Shown in pieces: positions 56,327-64,000 of a stretch of DNA of 64,000 bases. Made by a program: the position numbers and the translations under genes. Within the stretch, counting starts at the first letter, position 1. The number at the start of each line of letters is the position of its first letter. Source of the DNA: Pollenia angustigena (lineage: Eukaryota; Arthropoda; Insecta; Diptera; Polleniidae); assembly GCA_930367215.1 (NCBI GenBank), contig OV884056.1:40300308-40364307 (forward strand), given 5' to 3'. The notes under the pieces were generated by a model. It did not search any database and was not told the origin of the DNA. It was given only the letters and a program-made list of their open reading frames with translations.

Positions 56327-58467
56327 ATGGATTTCATGAAAAAGTAATTGCTAATATTATTCAAAACTTGTTGTATTTTTAAAAGTTATTTGATTAATTA
56401 ATTTTGTAAGAAGTGTGTTTTTGTTTTTGCGTAAAAATTATGTATATAAAATGTTGATATCATACATATATTTAAGTTTTTTAACACTCGTTGCCATATG
56501 GCAACGCCAGGCACTATATGTGAACAAACAGATAGTAAATTTTTTTTGAAAAATGTTTGAAATTTTACAGAAAAATAACATTATCTGAAGCCTTAGACTT
56601 CCTGGAACAGCTTGATAGCGAAACTGAAGATGAAGTTACAAAGATTTTTATTGAACCACCTGAAAATGATGGCTATATAAGCGGTGAAGATGACGCTACA
56701 GAAGAAGAAGGCGGTATCCCAGATGACGTTTGTCCTTCTCAGCTGAAATCGAATTGCGAAATAGTTTTTAAAGGTGGACAGCGGTTAGGTTCTAATGAGG
56801 ACATTGGCGAAAATGATAGCAACAACAATCAAACAACATCTGAAGACGTGGTACAGAATTCAGTTGCAAATTATTCGGAAAGTGTTAATTCTCAAGAGAA
56901 AGAAGCTTGTTTAAAAACTGTTACACCCAAAACCCCGTTGTTTCCTTTAACAACAATTGATAAAGGACAGAAGTATACTTGGGTTAAAAATGATTTCGCT
57001 CCAAAAATTCCAATATTTCCTGAGAGAAATTATGAAGATTGTCTGCACTTAAAACCACATGAGCAGTTTGAAAAGTTTTTCGATGACTTTTTGATACAAC
57101 ACATCGCTGACAAATCTAACGAATATGCAGTTTTTAAGGGAAGAAAGAACCCGGCCATTACTACTGCTGAAATTCGCTGCTTTATTGGTATCCTCTTAAT
57201 AACAGGATACAGGACACAGGCAAGAACAAGAGATATGTGGTCGGTCGAAGATGATTTACGAAATAATATCGTCTTTGAAAGTATGCGTAGGGATCGTTTT
57301 CAGGAAATATGTAGTTGTCTACATTTTGTAGGCAATGCTCAAGACGATAATGGCGGCGATAAGATGTGGAAACTTCGTCCGATTACAGACCACCTAAAAG
57401 TCAACATGCTTAAGAATTTTCATCCGGAACAAAATTTGTCATTTGATGAGAGCATGATTTCCTATTTTGGGAAACACAGCTGCAAACAGTTCATCAAAGG
57501 AAAACCAATAAGATTTGGCTACAAAGTTTGGTCACTCTGCACACCAAGTGGATACTTAATAAATTTTGAAATTTACCAAGGAAGAAATCCACGTTCAAAT
57601 GCAGAGTATGAAAAGCTATTTGGAAAGTGTGCAGCTCCACTTATTAAAATGATCGACGAACTTCCAGAAGACAAGCGAAATTTGCCATATAGTTTTTTCT
57701 TTGACAATCTTTTCACTAGTTTCCAGCTGCTTAACTGCCTCAAAAATAGAGGCTATTGTTCAACTGGGACAATCCGCGAAAACCGTGTTCCTAAGGACTG
57801 TCCAATAGTCACAAAGAAAGCTATAAAGAAGAAGGAAGATCGCGGCTTTTGTGACTACGCTGTTGCAAAAGAAGCTGAAATAAGCCTGACGCAATGGTTG
57901 GATAATTCTGTTGTTTTGATTGCATCTACTGCATTTGGTGCCACTCCATTTTCAAAGATCTCGAGATACTCGAGAGAAGAAAAAAAAAAAGTTAGTATCC
58001 AAAGACCATGCGCTGCAGCGGAATATAGCAAGTATATGGGTGGAGTTGATCGATTAGATCAAAATGTCAATTGCTATCGCATTGGCTACCGTGAAAAAAA
58101 ATGGTGGAGCTCTATATTTACGTGGTTGGTAGACGTATGTGTTCAGAATGCTTGGCAACTTCAAAGAATAGAGAAGAGTAAAATGAGCCAGCTTGAATTT
58201 AAAAGACAAATTGCCGTTTACTACTGTAAGCACTTTGGTGAACCAAGAAAGCAAAGTGGAGTGATTTCCTTACGCAAACGACGTTACGATGAAGATTCTG
58301 CAGAAGATGCTCTTCGCTATGATGGTAAAGACCATCTGGTTATACCAATAATTAAAAAACGACGTTGCGCTGGAGAAACTTGCAAAACCATTGGTCGAAC
58401 AGCCTGTAGAAAATGCGACATTGGCCTTTGCATTAAATGTTTTGCTGATTATCACACAAGACCCTAG
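56327..58467 (+). CDS. piggyBac-type transposase, apparently intact, two exons
   Basis: Nuclear DDE transposase that would excise and insert its element at TTAA. No in-frame ATG opens the long frame. The best model is exon 1 at 56327-56343 (ATGGATTTCATGAAAAA), a 227-bp intron (GTAATTG...TTTTACAG, 56344-56570), and exon 2 from 56571, giving about 637 aa starting 'MDFMKKKITLSEALDF'. An acidic N-terminal region (about 20-55) is followed by the DDE_Tnp_1_7 core with catalytic Asp in LSFDES (about D298), FFFDNLFTS (about D384) and GGVDRLDQN (about D499). The C-terminus is Cys-rich: CAGETCKTIGRTACRKC...LCIKCFADYH, the DNA-binding CRD. A polyadenylation-like AATAAA lies near 58555. Length is close to the usual 590-640 aa. 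No stop or frameshift, so activity is possible but unproven. Confidence 0.92.
56344..56570 (+). other. predicted intron of the piggyBac transposase gene
   Basis: Donor GTAATTG is weak but begins GT. The acceptor is TTTTACAG. Splicing joins AA to A and keeps the frame of exon 2. The intron contains palindrome 2. A relic of a related family has a 221-bp intron at the corresponding place. Confidence 0.7.
56490..56505. promoter_or_regulatory. palindrome 2 (inside the intron)
   Basis: Exact copy of GTTGCCATATGGCAAC, 65 bp before the 3' splice site. Its right flank GCCAGG also occurs, inverted, beside palindrome 3. The location suggests the transposase could bind its own gene; this is inference. 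Confidence 0.65.
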
Positions 58468-58619
58468 ATATTCAGAGATAAATGTATTTATAATATGTTA
58501 CATTATTATAAAAAAATATTTATTTTATGTACCTATGTATATGTTTGTTTTTTAATAAAATATATCAGCTAAAAAAATTATTTCATTATTATATTTTGTA
58601 AGTTGAGATAGTTCCTGGC

Positions 58620-58635
58620 GTTGCCATATGGCAAC
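58620..58635. promoter_or_regulatory. palindrome 3 (right end)
   Basis: Exact GTTGCCATATGGCAAC, 131 bp inside the right end. The spacing is longer than the 31-bp spacer of canonical piggyBac. Confidence 0.75.
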
Positions 58636-59705
58636 AGTCCTTCCTGGCTCCCGCAGGACCAGGATGAAAAAAATAATTATGACGAAAAGTTCTTCTCATT
58701 AGTAAGATTGGAATTTGATAATTTTTTTTTAAATTTTTTCAATAAAGTATTCTCGGACATAACGGGTTAAGATGCAATCAAACTATGTTTACTCTAATAA
58801 TATTATGTTAGCGCCATTTTAAAATAATTTGGAATCAGTTGTGTCGTTTTTTTATATGTGAGCGGTTTATTAATTTAAAAATTTAAAGAAACTTAAAAAA
58901 TTTAAATATTAGCGGAGTTCATTCAGTATTAGTGATTAAATAGTGCAAATGCAAAATGACGTCGTTATTTGTAAAATCCAACAACAAAACACACAGAGAT
59001 TTCGTTATATTTTATAAAAGTGCTACGACATTTCTGTGGTTTTCAACAAATTTTTCAGGAGAGCCGAAAAACCATTCTAGATCAAACTTAGGGCTATTTA
59101 TTGCACTTTTTAAACTTTGTCACTACGTTAGAAAATCGGAATTTATCCATCTTTTTTCAAACATTTTTAGAAACATGTAAAGAGCGTTTAATATTATGCA
59201 ATTTCTCAAAATCGGAAAGGACATACGCGGTGGCCCATGAAAACCACAGATTTTGCATTTGTTCTTTTGCAAGCCTTCTATTGAACTCCGATATTTAATT
59301 TACATAAAGAAAAATTATAAAAAGCCACAAAATAAAAAATCGATCAAAATTTTTTTTATTTATTTTATATTTTTTTGACAGTTTGATTGCTTCTTAATTT
59401 ATTATGATTAACCTGATGATAATATGATTACTTCTTAGCTTATTATGATTAACATGATGATAATATGATTACTTCTCAGCTTATTATGATTAACATGATG
59501 ATAATATGATTGCTTCTTAACTATGTATGATTAACAGAATAATAATATGATTAAGGGAAAAATATTTTGATGTCATATTACGAGTATATTTAGTCATAAT
59601 ATGATTCAATAATAATCCTAATATGGTGGCTACAATCATAAATCTTATCATAATATGTTGCTCTTAGAATATGTTTACCACAACCATGTTTTTTCTTTGC
59701 GTGTA

Positions 59706-59846
59706 CTCGAGAATTTCTGGGTTATAGAAGACCTCAATACAACGACAATGGGAGGCCACACTGTACAGCAGCTCAACACTTTGCACTTGCAGGTCTAAAT
59801 TTTAAAAGAAGTCCTATTAAAAGCCCGTTTCTAAAATAGCTTTACA
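59706..59846. other. spacer between elements A3 and A4
   Basis: About 140 bp with a more balanced base composition ('gaccacactgtacagcagctcaacact' type). It may be a scrap of unidentified repeat. No frame assignable. Confidence 0.35.
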
Positions 59847-61493
59847 CACGCAAAGAAAAAACATGGTTGTGGTAAACATATTCTAAGAGCAACATATTAT
59901 GCTAAAAATTATGATTGTAGTCACCATATTAAGATTATTATTGAATCATATTATGACTAAATATACTCGTACTATTACATCATAATATTTTTCTCTTAAT
60001 CATATTATTATTCTGTTAATCATACTAAGTTAGGAAGTAATCAAATTATTGTCATGTTAATCATAATAAGCTAAGAAATTAATCATAATATTGTCATGTT
60101 AATCATAATAAGCTAAGAAGTAATCATATTATCATCATGTTAAGCATAATAAATTTAGAAGCAATCATATTATGATGTAGCACCTTTCCTAGCTGTCATA
60201 AAAATACAAAATAAATTTAAATATTTTTTAATCGACTTTTTATTTTGTGGCTTTTTACAATTTTTCTTAATGTTAATCAAATAGCTGAGTTCAATATAAG
60301 GCTTGCAAAAGAGCAAATGAAAACTCTGTGGTTTTCATGGGGAACCGCGTGTGTCCTTTTTTCGATTTTAAGATGTTGATGCCATATTGCCTAATTTTGA
60401 ACGCTCTTTACATTTTTTGAAAAAGATGGATCAATTCCGATTTTTTAACGTAATGACAAAGTTTAAAATGTGCAATACCTGAACAATTTGTTTTAAGACA
60501 TACGCGGTTGCCCATGAAAACCACAGAAATACCTTAGCACTTTTATAAAATATAACGAAATCTCTGTGTGTTTTGTTGTTGGATTTTACAAAAAAACTAT
60601 GATATTTTGCATTTGCACTATTACATACATCACTAATACTTGAACTAACTCCGCTAATATTTTAATTTTTTAATTTCTTTAAACTTACCCAGCAAAAACT
60701 TTGCTTACAAAATAAGCAGAAAAATAATGAGAATTTGAAGAGCCATCTACTTACTTTTCTACTAGAAAAAGTACTTATTTTTGTTCGAGATGTCCCAAAA
60801 GTAATCCGTTATAATTTAGCCTATTATAATCTAAAAAATAATATGTTTTTTTTACACTTAAAATTTTTATAAAAATATATAGTTACACAAAGTCAATAAA
60901 GTAAAATTATTTTTATTTTTTTTTAATTTTTTTTTTTTTTTAAATTATTTTATTTTTACAAATAGAAACTGGGAATTATTTCCTTCCGAAGGTAACTTTT
61001 ATATTATATTAAACATTTTTCATTTTTCGAATTTATTCTATGAGCTAAATTTCAGTTATGTATTTTATAAAGCTTTTTTGTAATAGTTCTATTCCTACAA
61101 TTTTTCAGAAATGACTTAATACACTACCAGACTATTATATTGTATTTTCTATTTACATCTTACCTTAGCCTTCCGTTGGAAAGCAATGAGGTATCTTGAA
61201 TGTACAGAAAAATTTACAATTATTAGACACCAGCAGAATGTAATGCATTTGCTCTTACAAAAGAGGACAATACTATTGTTAATTTAAAAACATATCATTG
61301 TCATATTGAACCATAAAATTTTTATAGATAACCATAATATGGTTGTGGCTTCTTAATGGAAGCCAAATTTAACCATAATATGGTTGTGGGTGACAATAAT
61401 ATGGCTGAATTAAGCAAAATATGTTTAAACATTTTACTTTAAAAATAGTTCTGTTGGAGGTGACCATATTTAAACATATTTTACCTCTACGTG
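59847..61493. mobile_element. family A copy A4, hybrid right half
   Basis: The left end CACGCAAAGAAAAAACATGG, the ~41-bp tandem units (about 59995-60170) and hairpin S (about 60325-60525) follow A1 up to about 60687. The sequence then differs. It ends with ACCATAATATGGTTGTGG motifs and a diverged terminus, the complement of CACGTAGAGGTAAAATATG. CA (not TA) flanks both sides (59845-59846 and 61494-61495). Confidence 0.65.
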
Positions 61494-61524
61494 CATATAA
61501 TTTTGTTTTGGCGGGTTTACTATT

Positions 61525-61640
61525 ATCCATGGGTCCCAAATAGGGTACGGTCTTGCAAATTTGTCTTTAAACACTCCGTCCTTCTGTTTGTCTGTCTATT
61601 AGTCTATCCGTCGTTAGAAATCAAGTTTGCGTAGCCCCTA
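61525..61640 (+). repeat. decayed mini-me-like GTCY fragment
   Basis: 'ccttctgtttgtctgtctattagtctatccgtc' with a preceding 'gggtcccaaatagggtac'. A short eroded piece of the dispersed family. Confidence 0.45.
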
Positions 61641-62082
61641 TACAAACAAACAGTCAGTTGCATTTTTTCATTTTCAGAAGCCTTTTTTTATATTATTAAT
61701 GTGTTTTTCCTTCAAGCTGAATATGATTTTTAAGTTCACTTAAAGCTGTGTTAAAACACTTCAAAAAACCGCTCTGACTCCATGGTTTGGTAAAGCCATT
61801 TATACTTCAGTTCCCAGTCTTTCGAATCATACCACCAAACATTACGTTTCTTGAAAGGAACTGCATTCATTAACTCGGCGGCTAAAAATTATTTTGTAGA
61901 ATGAGCACTGCAAACACCACACTTTTTTAATTTAAGAAGCTTTTTTGCTTAAACTATTCTTTGAAACTTTGCGAAAAATTTCTTAAATACATTGTATACA
62001 GGTTGAAAAGGAGTAATAAAATTGTTGCCAAGGAACAAAAATCTTTAAATTTCTTTCGACGACGTTGTTTTAACGATATGTT

Positions 62083-63354
62083 TTTATACCCTCCACCACA
62101 ATTAGTTGTGAAGAGGGTATATTCAGTTTGTCATTCCGTGTGAAACTTTTTTATTATTCATCTCAGACCCCATAAAGTGTATATATTCTGGGTCCTTGAG
62201 TAATTCTAAGTCGATTTAGCCATGTCTGTCCGTCTGTCCGTCTGTCCGTCGGTCCGTCTGTCCGTCTGTTGAAAACACGCTCACTTTCGAACAACTCAAA
62301 AGAAATGAACAAACTTGGTGCCAAATTGCTTGTAGTTATCCTAAGCAGTTTGGGATTGAAATCCAGCAAAATCGGTTCAGTAGGACCAGAGCTATGAATC
62401 AAAATGTGGAACCACCACCTAAAAAAATTGATAATTTTGTTACAAAAAATAACATAAATGCTGGAACAAGGCACGGAATGAGATAAGATTTTGCAAAAAT
62501 TTGTTTTAGTTGACTGGAAATCACGCTGTTAAATTTCGTGATGATCCCGCCATAATTTACCCTAAGCCCCATATAAACAATACTCCCGGAAAACAGTTTA
62601 GTACGCCTAAAATCGTAAAAAATAACGCTAGCGTAACAAAATTTGGTACGTCACAGTTTTATAGAACTACAAATGACACTGTGAAATTTCGTGAAGATCG
62701 GTACATAATTTACCCTAGGCCCCATAGAAACCCTACTCCCGGAAAACAGTTAAGTCCGCCTAAAACCGTAAAAAATAATGCAATCATAACAAATTTTGGC
62801 TCGTCACAGTTTTGTAGGACTACAAATGATACTGGGAAATTTCGTGAAGAACGGTACATAATTTACCCTAGGGCCCATAGAAACCCTACTCCCGGAAAAC
62901 AGTTTAGTACGCCTAAAACCGTAAAAAATAATGCAATCATAACACAATCGTCACAGTTTTGTACGACTGCAAATGATACTGGGAAATTTCGTGAAGATCG
63001 GTACATAATTTACCCTAGGGCCCATAGAAACCCTACTCCCGGAAAACATTTTAGTACACCTAACACCATAATTAGTTATGCTAGCATAACAGAAATTGGT
63101 ACGTCACAGTTTTAAAGGACTTGAAATGACGCTGTGAAATTTCGTGATGATCGGTCCATAATTTACCCTAGGCCCCATACAAACCCTACTACCGGAAAAC
63201 AGTTTAGTCGCCTTAAACCATAATTAATAACAAATCGTCACAGTTTAAGATAATAATAACATCATACAGATATTACTCCTTAAACATTCGAACTGTCGGT
63301 GGAGGGTATCAAAGATTCGGCACAGCCGAATATAGCACTCTAACTTGTTTTTTA
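62083..63354 (+). mobile_element. mini-me/DINE-1-like element with tandem array
   Basis: It starts TTTATACCCTCCACCACAAT, has the 'cataaagtgtatatattctgggtccttgag' block and a (GTCY)n tract at 62223-62270. A tandem array (62520-63225) follows, and the element ends in GGAGGGTATCAAAG, hairpin ATTCGGC-ACA-GCCGAAT (63314-63330) and 'ACTCTAACTTG'. The 3' hairpin and internal tandem repeats fit Helentron-associated elements. No target duplication is expected for that class. Confidence 0.75.
62520..63225 (+). repeat. tandem array, ~150-bp unit, about 4.5 copies
   Basis: Each unit begins with (G)AAATTTCGTGAAGATCGGTA and includes 'accctactcccggaaaacag' and 'cgtcacagttttgtag'. Unit starts lie near 62526, 62682, 62835, 62982 and 63135, giving spacings of about 146-156 bp. 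The 201-codon open frame at 62510-63115 runs through four units and repeats about every 50 residues; it probably arises from a stop-poor unit length. Confidence 0.85.
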
Positions 63355-63454
63355 TAAAAATACTAAGAGAATTTCAAATTTACGGCAAATGAAATTTTTT
63401 TTTGTGAGAAACTTTACAAAAAACTGTTAAAAAAAAAGTCGCAGGCCGCTTAAA

Positions 63455-63605
63455 AAGGGTCAAATTGCAATTTGGTATATCAGATTCGGTATATCCGCAT
63501 ATAGCACTTTTGTGTATGTCAGTGGTTTAAGGCGCTGCATTGCGTAAGGTAAAGGGTATGAAAGATTCAACACAGCTGAATATATCACATTTAACTGTTT
63601 TTTCC
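63455..63605 (+). repeat. decayed mini-me-like 3' ends
   Basis: Two eroded versions of the 3' terminus: GATTCGGTATATCCGCATAT (about 63483) and 'gggtatgaaagattcaacacagctgaatatatcac' (about 63556). No complete element. Confidence 0.5.
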
Positions 63606-64000
63606 AATTTAATCTTTAAAGAAAAGGAGAAGTTTATAAATTCTTAATATCAAGGAAATGAAATGTTCAAAATATAAGTTTAACACCAAATTTGATATTC
63701 GTTGAGACGCAGCAACTTTTTTTCTCATTATTTATTTATTGAATCTTCATATATTAAATATGAACTAACACTAATTAATCAAATCTTATCCTTATACTTT
63801 ATTTTATGTCCTGCCAGTGCCAGACAAAAATTTTATTCACCACGGGTTATGCTCACATATGTAGGTGTTTATCGCTCATCTAATTGGGTAAGTGCTTCTT
63901 AAGGCAGTGTGTCCGCCATGATTTAAAAAGCTAGTGGATTTGGGTGTTATTCAAGCCTTTTTAAATATTTTACTGCATATTTTGTAATCATAGTTTTTAC
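63606..64000. other. AT-rich stretch, no gene seen
   Basis: Short open frame at 63702-63902 without resemblance to anything known. No repeat ends recognised before the window stops. Confidence 0.4.

Larger units (their letters stand above)
56102..58766 (+). mobile_element. intact piggyBac transposon (2665 bp)
   Basis: Perfect 12-bp inverted ends CCCGTTATGTCC sit between TTAA duplications (56098-56101 and 58767-58770). Three copies of the perfect palindrome GTTGCCATATGGCAAC occur: 16 bp inside the left end (56118-56133), inside the intron (56490-56505) and 131 bp inside the right end (58620-58635). One uninterrupted transposase gene fills the interior. The element lies in family A copy A3, and copy A2 shows the empty site. 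Confidence 0.95.
55797..59703. mobile_element. TA-flanked TIR element family A, copy A3, split by piggyBac
   Basis: It starts CACGCAGAGAAAAAATATGG and ends with the complement of CACGCAAAGAAAAAACATGG. TA lies at 55795-55796 and 59704-59705. Without the piggyBac and one TTAA it is 1238 bp, colinear with A2 but with one more ~41-bp tandem unit (about 59398-59550). The two remaining halves are non-coding. Confidence 0.87.

Noticed and set aside
1..64000. CRISPR arrays, bacterial operons, phage or viral genes
   Set aside because: No regularly spaced short repeats, ribosome binding sites or compact coding were seen; all features fit an insect nuclear genome rich in transposons.

Overview
The window looks like AT-rich, gene-poor DNA of a higher fly (Diptera; a calyptrate such as a blow fly or muscid is my guess). 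I base this on the transposon families: jockey-like LINE, piggyBac, mariner/pogo, hAT-like and mini-me/DINE-1-like elements with GTCY tracts and the ATTCGGC-ACA-GCCGAAT hairpin. I found no convincing host protein-coding gene, rRNA, functional tRNA, CRISPR array or bacterial feature. The window is best read as intergenic sequence or a large intron that has become a nest of transposable elements.

Layout. 0.8-5.5 kb: two TIR elements (785-1443 and 4290-5510) and an inverted mini-me-like repeat (3258-4263). 6.8-10.2 kb: a decayed piggyBac (6780-10166, TTAA on both sides) holding a Harbinger-like MITE (6887-7182) and a foldback-like element (8522-9708). 10.5-11.1 kb: hairpin MITE and mariner fragment. 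11.9-15.0 kb: a nest, in which an outer TIR element (11908-15047) contains a TIR repeat (12231-12751) and a deleted looper-type piggyBac (12889-14894), itself holding a 904-bp hairpin (13056-13959). 17.1-20.8 kb: a 5'-truncated jockey-clade retrotransposon on the minus strand, with one frameshift. 21-24.3 kb: a MITE, then a hAT-like element (22153-24305) interrupted by a TA-flanked TIR element (22635-24189), which carries another MITE. 25-26.4 kb: a piggyBac relic. 26.7-43.6 kb: LINE relics, hAT-like, pogo-like and hairpin elements. 45.5-48.3 kb: mariner deletion derivative, a hAT-like element with a nested MITE, and a 647-bp TIR repeat. 51.5-54.9 kb: mini-me-like repeat, LINE relic cut by a tRNA-derived SINE, and two MITEs. 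55.8-61.5 kb: two further copies of the TA-flanked family; the first is split by an apparently intact piggyBac (56102-58766). 62-63.4 kb: a mini-me-like element with ~150-bp tandem repeats.

The strongest coding unit is the piggyBac transposase at 56327-58467: a 17-nt first exon, a 227-bp intron, all three catalytic Asp motifs and a C-terminal Cys-rich domain, in an element with perfect 12-bp TIRs and TTAA duplications. The most interesting shared signal is that all four piggyBac-type elements carry a family-specific subterminal palindrome: GTTGCCATATGGCAAC, GTCGTCATAAGACGAC, AAGGTACCCGGGTACCTT and ATACGTCTTTAAGACGTAT. Two related families also share a 5' intron with one palindrome at the same place inside it. 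Several insertions can be dated relative to each other, because the window itself contains uninterrupted copies of the target repeats.
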